Source of the DNA: Myxococcota bacterium
GTDB taxonomy: Bacteria > Myxococcota_A > UBA9160 > PR03
Assembly: GCA_030066475.1 (NCBI GenBank)
Contig: JASJBO010000035.1
Coordinates: 1 to 22,529 of the forward strand
Direction of reading: 5' to 3'
DNA length: 22,529 nucleotides
A program made the translations under genes and the position numbers. The first letter of the stretch is position 1, and each line of letters opens with the position of its first letter. Positions 14,728 to 22,498 of the stretch are shown here, piece by piece. Below the pieces are notes generated by a model. That model did not search any database. It saw nothing but the letters and a program-made list of their open reading frames with translations, and had not been told where the DNA came from.

Positions 14728-15465
14728 TCAGCCCGCCTCGATCGGCTTCTGCGCCACGTGCCGGTTGCGCGCCACGATCTCGGGTCGGCGGTCGAGCGCA
14801 CGCACCATCGCGGGGTACGAGATCGCCGGCCACCGCGCGCCGAAGGCGCGGACCGCCTCGCGCGCCATGGCGAGGTCGTCTGGGGTGTCGACCGTCCAGC
14901 GCCAGGCGGGCCGCGCCGGCCACGCGTCCGGCAGCGGCGCCGCCAGGGCCTTCTCGCGCTGCTCGACCCAGGTGAGCACGTGGGCCCGGTGATGGGACTC
15001 GCGCGCCTCGTCGTCCGCGCGGGCGATCGAGCTGGCGCGCGCGAGCTGCGGCGCGTAGCCGAGCGGAAGGCGCGCCGGCGGCGCCTGCACCAGGCCCACG
15101 TCGGCGGGCGCAGACGCCGCCGCGGCGACCAGGCAGTCCACGATCGCGGCGTCCTGGAACGGCGAGTCGGCGCAGACCCGCACCACCCAGCGGGGTCGGC
15201 GCAGCGCGACGATCGCGGCGAAGCGCGCGAGCACGTCGTCGAGCGGACCGCGCTGCACGCGGAGCCCGAGCTGGTCGCCCCAGGCCGCGGTCACGTCGTC
15301 CTCCGCACACGCGCTCGTCGCCAGCCACCACTCGTCGACCCGCGCCGTCGCCAGCCGCTCGGCCAGCGCGGCGAGCAGCGGGCGGCCGCCCAGCGGGGCG
15401 AACACCTTGCCGGGCAGCCGGCTCGAGCCGGCACGGGCCTGGATGATCCCGATCACCGCAGCCAC
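14728..15465 (-). CDS. spsF: SpsF/NeuA-type sugar nucleotidyltransferase
   Basis: The family transfers CMP (or another NMP) to the anomeric hydroxyl of an acidic or amino sugar, giving the donor for glycosyltransferases. The N-terminal signature IGIIQARAGSSRLPGK (5-20) is intact, followed by GGRPLL (26-31), GPLDDVLARF (73-82) and VVRVCADSPFQD (94-105), whose acidic residues hold the metal. Length (245 residues) is normal for SpsF. In this operon it is the obvious candidate to activate the NeuB product, in place of PseF. The GTG at 15465 shares one base with the previous stop; a second GTG at 15456 is possible. It keeps the residues lost from the SpsF-like half of the fusion protein at 11005. 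Confidence 0.87.
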   Translation of the reverse strand: MAAVIGIIQARAGSSRLPGKVFAPLGGRPLLAALAERLATARVDEWWLATSACAEDDVTAAWGDQLGLRVQRGPLDDVLARFAAIVALRRPRWVVRVCADSPFQDAAIVDCLVAAAASAPADVGLVQAPPARLPLGYAPQLARASSIARADDEARESHHRAHVLTWVEQREKALAAPLPDAWPARPAWRWTVDTPDDLAMAREAVRAFGARWPAISYPAMVRALDRRPEIVARNRHVAQKPIEAG

Positions 15466-15989
15466 TAGGAGTCCCCATCGCCGGCCCGGGCCGCGTCGGC
15501 CTCGGGCTCGGCCTCGGCCGCCGGGGGTTCTTCGTCGGCCGACGCCTCGTCCGCGGGCGCTTCCGACTCCGCCTCGGCCGGCGCCTCTGCTTCGTCGCCG
15601 GCGCGCGCGCGCGCCTCCGCGACGGCGGCGTCGAGCAGTCGCGCGCCCAGGGCGTCCAGCTCGACCGGCCGCGTGAAGAAGGTGCGCGCGCCCGCGCGCA
15701 GCGCCACCTGGACCATGGCCCGCGTCGGAGCCTCCGCCACCATCGCGACGGCCACGTCCGCCGTGCGGGCATCGCGCGCGAGGGACTCGGCGAGGTCCAG
15801 ACCGGGGCGCACGCCCAGGTCCCAGGCGATCAGGGCCGCGCACGCCGCGGCGAACTCGCCGACGGCGTCGGCGGGAAGGTCCTCGGGATCGAGCGCCAGG
15901 ACGTCGACGCCGAGCTGCTCCGCGGCCGCCTCGAGCCGCGCATGTTCGCGGTCGTCGACGTCGAGCACGACCAGCGTCAGGGGAGTCAT
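15465..15989 (-). CDS. Receiver-like protein with acidic tail
   Basis: Residues 4 to about 122 have the alternating strand-helix pattern of a response-regulator receiver: LTLVVLDVDD (4-13), AALIAWDLGVRPGLDLAESL, VAVAMVAEAP and TFFTRPVELDAL. D57 sits where the phospho-acceptor is expected. The conserved lysine of the KP motif is an arginine (RP), so phosphorylation is questionable. From about 128 to 174 the protein is a low-complexity alanine/glutamate/aspartate tail with almost no basic residues. There is no output domain. The ATG at 15989 overlaps the Maf stop by 4 nt. Its setting between a flagellin glycosyltransferase and a nucleotidyltransferase suggests a local protein-interaction or regulatory role; no specific function can be given. 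Confidence 0.75.
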   Translation of the reverse strand: MTPLTLVVLDVDDREHARLEAAAEQLGVDVLALDPEDLPADAVGEFAAACAALIAWDLGVRPGLDLAESLARDARTADVAVAMVAEAPTRAMVQVALRAGARTFFTRPVELDALGARLLDAAVAEARARAGDEAEAPAEAESEAPADEASADEEPPAAEAEPEADAARAGDGDS

Positions 15990-17878
15990 GCTCCGGGGCC
16001 CCCCGCCGTGTCGGGAGCGAGGCGCTCCTCGAGCCGATCGACGATGAGGCGCGCGCGATCCTGGGCGTCGATCGCCGTGCGGAACAGGCGCCGGGCCATC
16101 CCGACGGCGCGCAGCGGATCGCTCTCGTCGCGCTCGCGCAGCGCCGCGACCTCGCCCTCGTAGAGCTCGGCCTGCGCGACGACGTCGAGCCAGGGAACGC
16201 CGGCGAGCTCGCGGTGGACGCGGCGCTCGGCGCGCGCCACGCCGCGCAGCAGGTCGCGGCGACGGACGGCGCCGCGCGCGCGGTGCAGCTCATCGGAGGC
16301 CAGTTCGGCCCGGCGCAGGCCCTCCCGCGCCGCGCGCTCGAGCCGGAGCAGCGAGCGACGCGCCCCGGCCACCCGGGCCGCCACGCGGGACGCGCCGCGG
16401 GGCGGACCCTGCTCGAAGGCCGCGCGGATCGTGCGCGTCTTCGCGACCCGGCGCGCGGGCAGCGTCCGGAGCGTCGCCTCGAAGGGCTGGTGGTCCAGCC
16501 CCGGGAGCCGGGCGCCGCCCTCGGTGCAGTTCACCAGACGCAGGCCGTGCTGGGCGAGCCAGGCCCCGATCGCCCGATAGTACTCCGCGAACGAGGCGTA
16601 CAGCTTCGAGGTCGGCACCCGGTCGCCGTCCCAGCCCTCGACCCAGACCAGGTCCCCCGGCGGAGCGGGCTCGGGCGGCGGCTCGATGCCGAGCAGCGCC
16701 TTCTTCTCCTCGAGGCCGCGGAACACGTAGCGGCCGGGCTCGACCTCTTCGAAGGACACCATGTCGTAGGCGCTCCCCGACGCGTAGACGCGTCCGCCGG
16801 TGAACGCGAGATCCTGTCCGATCAGCAGGATGGGATTGGCGCCGAGCGCCACCGCGAGGTGCACCGCGGACTGCGCCACGGTCGCGCCGCCCGGCAGCCA
16901 TTGCTCGTCGCCGAGGGCCCCCGCGATCCAGCGGCCGAGCGCGTTCGGCGCGGGATAGGAGACGAAGCGCGCCGCGACCGGCACCTCGAAGAGACGCGGA
17001 TGGACCGAGGGCGGGACGACCAGACTCGTGTCCGCGCCGTCCTCGAGCTGGTGCGAGACGTCCTTGCTCTCGACGACGTGGACGAGATCGGGGCGGATCC
17101 CCGCCCGGCGCAGCGCGGGCAGCGCCTGGCCGATGGCGACGATCAGCAGGCGGTCCTGCTCGCGGGCGAGCAGCGGGAGCTGCTTGTCGAGAGAGGGGCC
17201 GGCAGCGGCCACCACGGCCGGCACCCCGTCGAAGGCGCCGAACAGGCGTGACGCACTCGGCGTGCGCAGCAGGGACGGCGCGTTGTGGGCCGTGAGCGCC
17301 GACCAGGCCGCCGTCATCTGGACCCGCGTCTGCGCGGCGATCTCCACGGCGCTCTTCACGCGCGCCACGCGCACGGCGACCTCCCGCGCCGCGTCGGGAT
17401 CGAGCCGCAGCACCACCGGGTGCACCAGCAGCCGCCCGGCGAGGCCGGGGCTGTAGAGCGAGCCGTAGAGGTCCCCCAACTGATCGGGAGCGTCGGCCCA
17501 GTGCACCTCCGGCCGCTGGATCCAGTCGAGCTCGCGCAGCTCGAGCACGGCGCGCAGGCGCTCGACCGAAGGCTCGTAGACGATCACCGGCTTCCGCCCG
17601 CGCGCCAGGAACGCCTCGACGTGGTGGCCGAGCGACAGCCCCACCGCGACCAGCAGGTCGGCGGGCTCGGGCACGCTCGCCGCGAGACGCTCTCCCTCGC
17701 CGCGCGGGTCGTAGGCCGAGGCGAGCCGCACGTCTCGATCGGCGAGGGTGATGGCGCCGGTGGGGCCGTGCACCACCTCGATCGCCGAGGCGTCCGCTGC
17801 GGCCACGGCCTCGGCGAGCCGCGCGTGGCGCCGCCGCAGCCGCGCGAGGTTCTGCTCAAAGACCGGTCGCGATGCCAA
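15986..17878 (-). CDS. Maf-family (DUF115) flagellin glycosyltransferase
   Basis: Motility accessory factors transfer nonulosonic acids to flagellin in the cytoplasm before export. This 630-residue protein has the family layout. An N-terminal Rossmann-like part contains DLLVAVGLSLGHHVEAFL (74-91) and VIVYEPSVERL (98-108). The central DUF115 domain has VVAAAGPSLDKQL (222-234), AGIRPDLVHVVESKD (259-273) and GANPILLIGQDLAFTGGRVYA (346-366, with the GQDLA signature at 354-358). An arginine-rich helical C-terminus follows (about 480-625). It is the strongest evidence that the surrounding sugar genes serve the flagellum. The only reasonable start is TTG at 17878, with GGAG and GGGA upstream, overlapping the glycosidase gene by 23 nt. 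Confidence 0.9.
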   Translation of the reverse strand: MASRPVFEQNLARLRRRHARLAEAVAAADASAIEVVHGPTGAITLADRDVRLASAYDPRGEGERLAASVPEPADLLVAVGLSLGHHVEAFLARGRKPVIVYEPSVERLRAVLELRELDWIQRPEVHWADAPDQLGDLYGSLYSPGLAGRLLVHPVVLRLDPDAAREVAVRVARVKSAVEIAAQTRVQMTAAWSALTAHNAPSLLRTPSASRLFGAFDGVPAVVAAAGPSLDKQLPLLAREQDRLLIVAIGQALPALRRAGIRPDLVHVVESKDVSHQLEDGADTSLVVPPSVHPRLFEVPVAARFVSYPAPNALGRWIAGALGDEQWLPGGATVAQSAVHLAVALGANPILLIGQDLAFTGGRVYASGSAYDMVSFEEVEPGRYVFRGLEEKKALLGIEPPPEPAPPGDLVWVEGWDGDRVPTSKLYASFAEYYRAIGAWLAQHGLRLVNCTEGGARLPGLDHQPFEATLRTLPARRVAKTRTIRAAFEQGPPRGASRVAARVAGARRSLLRLERAAREGLRRAELASDELHRARGAVRRRDLLRGVARAERRVHRELAGVPWLDVVAQAELYEGEVAALRERDESDPLRAVGMARRLFRTAIDAQDRARLIVDRLEERLAPDTAGGPGA

Positions 17879-20132
17879 CGTCCCGCTCCGTACGGAACAC
17901 CAGACCGCGCTCGCCGGCGAGCGCCGTGCGGCGCGCCCCCTCGACGGAAGCGGCGTGGCCGACCAGCGCGAACGCGAAGCGGCGGGTCCCGCGGAAGAAG
18001 GTGGCGCGCGCGTCGTCGGTCTCCGCGGCCGAGTGGTGGATGCGCAGCAGGAACGACTCGTCCACGTCGGCGAACTCGACCAGCGGCACGCACGCGGCGC
18101 GGGCGCGGCTGCCGATCACCGCCAGCCCGAGCCGCTCGTCGCCAGCGGACACCCAGCCCTCGGTGGCCCCGAGGCACGACGTCGCGGAGACGGAAGGCGC
18201 CGCCGGCCGCTGCTGCTCCACCAGCGCGCCGGCGGGCAGCGGGAAGCGCTCGATCGCGTCGCCGCCGTTCACGGTCGCGAAGCCGAGGTCACGCCGCCGG
18301 TAGGCCGCGGCGAGCCAGGTGATCGTCCCCACGCGCAGGGACTGGAGCCGCACCTCGCGCAGCCGGACGTCCTGCAGCAGATCGACTCGCGGCCGGTCGC
18401 GGTAGACGCGGTAGGTCTTGCCCCAGCGCCCCAGCGCGGTCTCCGTCTCGAAGCGCAGCACCGTGCGCAGGGGCCCCGCGTGCAGGACGGACGCCTGGGC
18501 CACCGGCGACAGGTCCGTCACCTTCTCGCCCCGCTCGGTCACCGCGACGGCGTGGGCGGAGTAGAAGTCGGGGCTGTAGGCCACGTGGTCGAACGCGCCA
18601 TGCGGCACGGTGCCGGCCAGGGGCTCGGCCGACAGGCCGGGGAAGCGAAGCGCTCCGAGCGCTCCGCCCCGGTGCGCCAGGAAGCTCGCCGCCACGGAGT
18701 CGGTGACGACGGCGTCGGTCTCGTGGGCGCCGGGCGCGCGCGGCGGCGGCTCGGGCACGACGCGCAGGCGCAGCCGCTCACCGGGGGCGAGATCGGGCGC
18801 GACGACCAGGGTCGCCGAGCGAATGCTCCCGTCCCGGTGCCGCCCGTGCACCTCGAGCTGGGCGGCTGCGCCGTCGGCCAGTGCGCGACCGTGGCGCAGC
18901 CGGCCGGGCGGGAACGAGAGGGCGAGCTCGACCGGCTCTCCCTCCCACGGCTCGCTCCAGCAGTTCGAGAGCACCGCATCGTCGCCGTCCGCGAGCGCGG
19001 GCGCGACTCGCTGCAGCGCGTCGGCCGTCTCGGCGGCGAGGCGGGCCGCGTCCTCGTGGAAGGCCTCGGCCTTCTCCTCGGTCGCGCGGGTGCGCAGGTC
19101 GCTCCTCCAGAGCTCCACCAGCGCGCGATCCGCGGCCGGGCACGGCGCGCCGAGCGCCTGGGCCGCGCGGACGCCCTGGCGGAGGCGGTAGCAGCGCGTG
19201 TTGATGCCGAGCCCGTCGCGCCCCGAGACCGCCCAGCGCGTCGGGTTGTAGCGGGGCTGCTTCTTGCACGGCAACGGATCGCGCGCGCTCGCGAGCTCCA
19301 CGACCGGACCGGGCTCGAGGCCCTCGAGCACGCGTCGCGGAAGCCGCAGCTCGCAGCGCGGATCCGCCGCGAGCTCGCGCAGGCAGGCGCGCAGACGCGC
19401 CATCTCGACGCCGCGCGCGCCGCCGCGCGGCGACGGCAGACCGGGGCGGTGGTCGAAGATCTCGAGGTCGCCTCCATAGGCGCAGAGCAGCCGCGTCTCG
19501 GACGCCTCGTGCACCCGCAGCACGTACGACGCGTACTCCTGCTGCGGAATCGAGCCGTGGGCCGCCCGCTGCAGCTTCTGGAACACGGCCGAGTCGTTCC
19601 AGAGCAGGGCGAGCGCGTCCGCGCCCGCCGCGACGCGCGCGGGACGGTGGCGCAGCGCCCGCAGCGCGGGGACGGCCGTGGCCGGGTTGTTCCACTCCAT
19701 CACGAAGGCGGACGCGCCCACCTCGCGCACGAGCGCGGGCAGCCCGCGCGAGAAGGTCTGCTCGTGGGCGAACCAGGTCGTCGGCGCCCAGCCGAGCAGG
19801 CGCTCGTAGTCGACGCGCCCGAGCGCCAGGTTGGCGCGATTCACGTCGGCGGGCGCCAGCGGAGCCACCACCTGCGCCAGACCCGACCCGATCACCTCGA
19901 CCTGGCCCTGCTCGGCCAGGTTGCGCAGCGCCTTCGACCACTCCGGATCCTCGCGCTCGAGGCGCGCCAGGGTCCGCGAGGACAGCTCGATGCCGAGCCG
20001 GAGCCCGTCGTCCGCGGCGAGCCCGAGCAGCGGCCAGTAGCAGCGGTCGAGCACCACCGGCACGTCGCAGGGAGGCAGCGCCGAGAAGTCGAGGTTGGCG
20101 TGGAAGGCCGTGTACAGTCGGAGGCGGCTCAT
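17856..20132 (-). CDS. GH57-like glycoside hydrolase with C-terminal beta-sandwich region
   Basis: The 758-residue cytoplasmic protein has an N-terminal domain with the order of GH57 motifs: LYTAFHANLDFS (6-17), VEVIGSGLAQVVAPL (78-92), WFAHEQTFSRGLPALVREVG (120-139) with E124 as candidate nucleophile, and CAYGGDLEIFDHRPG (217-231) with D222 as candidate acid/base. This last segment parallels the GH57 FDxELFGHW motif. Downstream comes a helical part and then a beta-rich region (about 480-758) like the C-terminal sandwich of GH38/GH57 enzymes. The first histidine motif (HxHxPY) is not conserved, so the substrate is unlikely to be plain starch. Its place between pseC and maf suggests trimming of a surface or flagellar glycan, or a transferase role. 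The ATG at 20132 overlaps the pseC stop by 4 nt. No signal peptide is seen. Confidence 0.72.
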   Translation of the reverse strand: MSRLRLYTAFHANLDFSALPPCDVPVVLDRCYWPLLGLAADDGLRLGIELSSRTLARLEREDPEWSKALRNLAEQGQVEVIGSGLAQVVAPLAPADVNRANLALGRVDYERLLGWAPTTWFAHEQTFSRGLPALVREVGASAFVMEWNNPATAVPALRALRHRPARVAAGADALALLWNDSAVFQKLQRAAHGSIPQQEYASYVLRVHEASETRLLCAYGGDLEIFDHRPGLPSPRGGARGVEMARLRACLRELAADPRCELRLPRRVLEGLEPGPVVELASARDPLPCKKQPRYNPTRWAVSGRDGLGINTRCYRLRQGVRAAQALGAPCPAADRALVELWRSDLRTRATEEKAEAFHEDAARLAAETADALQRVAPALADGDDAVLSNCWSEPWEGEPVELALSFPPGRLRHGRALADGAAAQLEVHGRHRDGSIRSATLVVAPDLAPGERLRLRVVPEPPPRAPGAHETDAVVTDSVAASFLAHRGGALGALRFPGLSAEPLAGTVPHGAFDHVAYSPDFYSAHAVAVTERGEKVTDLSPVAQASVLHAGPLRTVLRFETETALGRWGKTYRVYRDRPRVDLLQDVRLREVRLQSLRVGTITWLAAAYRRRDLGFATVNGGDAIERFPLPAGALVEQQRPAAPSVSATSCLGATEGWVSAGDERLGLAVIGSRARAACVPLVEFADVDESFLLRIHHSAAETDDARATFFRGTRRFAFALVGHAASVEGARRTALAGERGLVFRTERDVGIATGL

Positions 20133-21367
20133 CGTCGCAGCTCGCGGACGCAGTCGCGCACCACCTCGATCACGTGCCGCTGCTCGGGATCGGACAGCGC
20201 GGGAAACAGCGGCAGCGAGAGCAGTCGCAGGTACTCGGCCTCCGCGACCGGCTGGTCGCCGAAGCGAGTGCCCAGCCGCGCGCGGTACCACGGCTGGAGG
20301 TGGACCGGCACGTAGTGCACCTGCACGCCGATCCCACGCCGGCGCAGCGCGCGGAAGAGCCCGGCGCGCCCGCCCTGGAGCGCTGCGGGCCGGACGCGGA
20401 CCGCATAGAGATGCCAGGCCGAACGCGCCTCGTCGCGCTCGACGGGCAGCTCGAGCGCGGCGTCGAGGTCGCGGAGCGCGGCGTCGTACGCCGCCGCCAG
20501 CGCCCTGCGCCGCGCCAGGAAGGCGTCGAGGCGCCGGAGCTGGCTCGAGCCGAGCGCGGCCGCTGGCTCCGAGAGCCGGTGGTTCGCGCCGAGCTGGTGC
20601 AGCTCGTACACCCACTCTCCGCATTCCTCGGCGCGCAGCTCGCGCGGCAGCCCGAGTCCGCGGAAGCGGTCGCGGCGGCGCTCGATGCCGTGCTCGCGCA
20701 GCTGGCGTGCGGCGTCGGCGAGCGCGGCGTCGCCCGAGACGACCGCGCCGCCCTCGCCCGTCGTGATCAGCTTGGCCGGGTGGAAGGAGAAGCAGGCGGC
20801 GTGACCGAGCGAGCCGACCGGACGTCGGCGCCAGGTGGCCCCGAGCGCGTGGCAGGCGTCCTCGAGCACGAAGGCGCCGTCGGGCAGCGCCCCGGCGATC
20901 CCGTCGACGTCCGCCGGGTGTCCCGCGTAGTGCACGGCGATGGCGCCCCGCGTGCGCGGCCCGACGGCGCGCGCCACCGCGTCCGGATCCAGCGTCCCGT
21001 GCACCGGCTCGACGTCGGCGAAGACCGGGGTCGCGCCGCACAGCAGCACGGCGTTCGCGGTCGCGACGAAGGTGAGCGGCGGGACGATCACCTCGTCGCC
21101 CGGGGCCACGCCGAGCGCGCCGAGCGCGACCTGCAGCGCCGCCGTGCCGCTCCCCACGGCGACCGCGTGTCCCGCGCCCGTCCGGCCCGCGAGCGCCCGC
21201 TCGAAGCGCTCCACCTCGGGCCCCTGCGCGATGCAGCCGCTCGCCAGCGCGCGCGCCACGGCGCCGCGGTCGGCCTCGTCGACGTCGTGCAGCGCGTAGG
21301 GGATCGGGGCCGGCGCCCGGCCCTGCCGCGGGAGCGCGCGCGCCGACGGCACCGCGCTATGCCGCAT
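20129..21367 (-). CDS. pseC: PseC-type aminotransferase (UDP-4-keto-6-deoxy sugar)
   Basis: PseC uses PLP and glutamate to aminate the 4-keto product of PseB. In this 412-residue DegT/DnrJ/EryC1 protein the PseC opening IPYALHDVDEAD starts at residue 22. GSGTAALQVAL is at 72-82, VHYAGHPADVDGI at 145-157, EDACHALGA at 169-177 with D170 contacting the PLP pyridine, and FSFHPAKLITTGEGG at 193-207 with the Schiff-base lysine K199. The HPxKxITTGEGG string is characteristic of PseC rather than of other DegT enzymes. The ATG at 21367 overlaps pseB by 11 nt. About 20 extra residues precede the usual family start, so a later start is possible. Confidence 0.92.
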   Translation of the reverse strand: MRHSAVPSARALPRQGRAPAPIPYALHDVDEADRGAVARALASGCIAQGPEVERFERALAGRTGAGHAVAVGSGTAALQVALGALGVAPGDEVIVPPLTFVATANAVLLCGATPVFADVEPVHGTLDPDAVARAVGPRTRGAIAVHYAGHPADVDGIAGALPDGAFVLEDACHALGATWRRRPVGSLGHAACFSFHPAKLITTGEGGAVVSGDAALADAARQLREHGIERRRDRFRGLGLPRELRAEECGEWVYELHQLGANHRLSEPAAALGSSQLRRLDAFLARRRALAAAYDAALRDLDAALELPVERDEARSAWHLYAVRVRPAALQGGRAGLFRALRRRGIGVQVHYVPVHLQPWYRARLGTRFGDQPVAEAEYLRLLSLPLFPALSDPEQRHVIEVVRDCVRELRR

Positions 21368-22328
21368 CGGAGGCGAACTCGCCGACGATCTCGCCGAGTC
21401 GATCCACGTCGAGCCACTGCGTATTGGTGTCGCTCCGATAGGTGAACTGCTCGGCGACCGAGCGGCCGTCGGAGCGCGGGGTCTTGTGGCTGATCACGAA
21501 GTGCGTGTCGTACTCACGGGTGCGGCAGGCCTCTTCCTGCATGAGCAGGGCCTCGTGGAGCTTCTCGCCCGGCCGCATGCCGATCTCCTTGCGCATGGCG
21601 TGCGGCGCGATCGCCTCCGCCAGGTCGACCATCCGCATGCTCGGGATCTTCGGCACGTAGATCTCGCCGCCCTGCATGTCCCGGCTCACGTCGAGCACGA
21701 GGTCGACGGCCTGCGCCAGGGAGATCCAGAAGCGGGTCATCCGCAGGTCGGTGATGGTGAGGACGCCCGTCTCCGCCTGGCGCAGGAAGAGCGGGATCAC
21801 GCTCCCGCGGCTGCCCACGACGTTGCCGTAGCGCACGCAGGCGAAGCGCGAATCGCGCGGCCCGGCGTAGGCGCTCGCGTGCACGAACAGCTTCTCGGCA
21901 CAGAGCTTGGTGGCGCCGTAGAGGTTCACGGGGTTGACGGCCTTGTCGGTGGAGAGCGCGATGGTCCGCTCCACCCCGGCGTCGATGGCGCAATCGATCA
22001 CGTTCTGGGCGCCCAGGATGTTGGTCTTCACCGCCTCGGCCGGGTTGTACTCGCACAGGTGGACCTGCTTCAGGGCCGCGGCGTGCACGACCTGGTCGAC
22101 GCCGTACATGGCGCGCGCGAGCCGGTCGCGGTCGCGCACGTCGCCGATGAAGAAGCGCAGGCGGGCGTCGTGGTCGAACGCCCGCGCCATCTCGTACTGC
22201 TTGAGCTCGTCGCGGCTGTAGATGCGGATCGTGCAGTCGGCGTCGGCCTCCAGCACCCGGCGAACGAACGCCCGGCCGAACGAGCCCGTCCCTCCCGTCA
22301 GCAGGATCTGGCGCGGTGATTCGGACAC
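21357..22328 (-). CDS. pseB: PseB, UDP-GlcNAc 4,6-dehydratase (5-inverting)
   Basis: PseB catalyses the first step of pseudaminic acid synthesis. The 323-residue extended SDR has the NADP loop TGGTGSFG (11-18), IYSRDELKQYEMA (36-48), FFIGDVRDRDRL (59-70) and VVHAAALKQVHLCEYNP (80-96). The catalytic STDKAVNPVNLYGATK (126-141) corresponds to the Asp-Lys-Tyr set of Helicobacter FlaA1. YGNVVGSRGSVIPLF and the C-terminal EYDTHF and QFTYRSDTNTQWL are also typical. The GTG at 22328 is chosen over a GTG at 22352 because of the strong purine tract just upstream, and because the predicted transcript starts near 22370. It is the promoter-proximal gene of an eight-gene operon with overlapping or adjacent coding regions throughout. 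Confidence 0.95.
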   Translation of the reverse strand: MSESPRQILLTGGTGSFGRAFVRRVLEADADCTIRIYSRDELKQYEMARAFDHDARLRFFIGDVRDRDRLARAMYGVDQVVHAAALKQVHLCEYNPAEAVKTNILGAQNVIDCAIDAGVERTIALSTDKAVNPVNLYGATKLCAEKLFVHASAYAGPRDSRFACVRYGNVVGSRGSVIPLFLRQAETGVLTITDLRMTRFWISLAQAVDLVLDVSRDMQGGEIYVPKIPSMRMVDLAEAIAPHAMRKEIGMRPGEKLHEALLMQEEACRTREYDTHFVISHKTPRSDGRSVAEQFTYRSDTNTQWLDVDRLGEIVGEFASDAA

Positions 22329-22330
22329 GG

Positions 22331-22341
22331 CCCCCCCTTCC
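22331..22341 (-). promoter_or_regulatory. Shine-Dalgarno deciding the pseB start
   Basis: GGAAGGGGGGG on the minus strand ends two bases before the GTG at 22328 and contains several registers of a strong ribosome site. No comparable tract precedes the alternative GTG at 22352. Confidence 0.6.
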
Positions 22342-22379
22342 TCGAGACGCACCGGGTGCGCAGCGATGCACCGGGAAGA

Positions 22380-22395
22380 AGCAAATCCAGTGCCA
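22380..22395 (-). promoter_or_regulatory. Sigma-54 promoter of the pseB operon
   Basis: On the minus strand the sequence is TGGCACTGGATTTGCT, an exact match to the TGGCAC-N5-TTGCW consensus. The -24 GG is at 22394-22393 and the -12 GC at 22382-22381. Transcription is predicted to start near 22370, giving a leader of about 42 nt before the pseB GTG. Confidence 0.88.
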
Positions 22396-22430
22396 GGGAA
22401 TCGGCGCGTCGGGGGGCGGTTTCGACCCCT

Positions 22431-22453
22431 CGGCGTTGCGATCTGAAACGCCG
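22431..22453. promoter_or_regulatory. Inverted repeat upstream of the pseB promoter, candidate operator
   Basis: CGGCGTT (22431-22437) and AACGCCG (22447-22453) form a perfect 7-bp inverted repeat around a 9-bp centre. The dyad starts about 37 bp upstream of the -24 element. No T-tract accompanies it in either direction, so it is unlikely to be a terminator. It may bind the activator of the operon or another regulator. Confidence 0.4.
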
Positions 22454-22498
22454 CACTTCCGTCTGGGAGATGCGTCGCGCGCGCGTGGTTGCCAGGGT

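Noticed and set aside
17748..20315. An 855-codon plus-strand open frame opposite the glycosidase and Maf genes
   Set aside because: It has no recognisable motif, is antisense to two genes with clear family signatures, and is typical of GC-rich antisense shadow frames.
4796..22328. The island as an O-antigen or capsule locus
   Set aside because: No Wzx, Wzy, Wza or other polymer export gene is present, and the Maf protein and sigma-54 promoters point to the flagellum. It is not fully excluded for the sulfotransferases and the GH57-like enzyme.
22431..22453. The inverted repeat as a rho-independent terminator
   Set aside because: It has no T-tract on either side and lies upstream of a promoter rather than after a gene.
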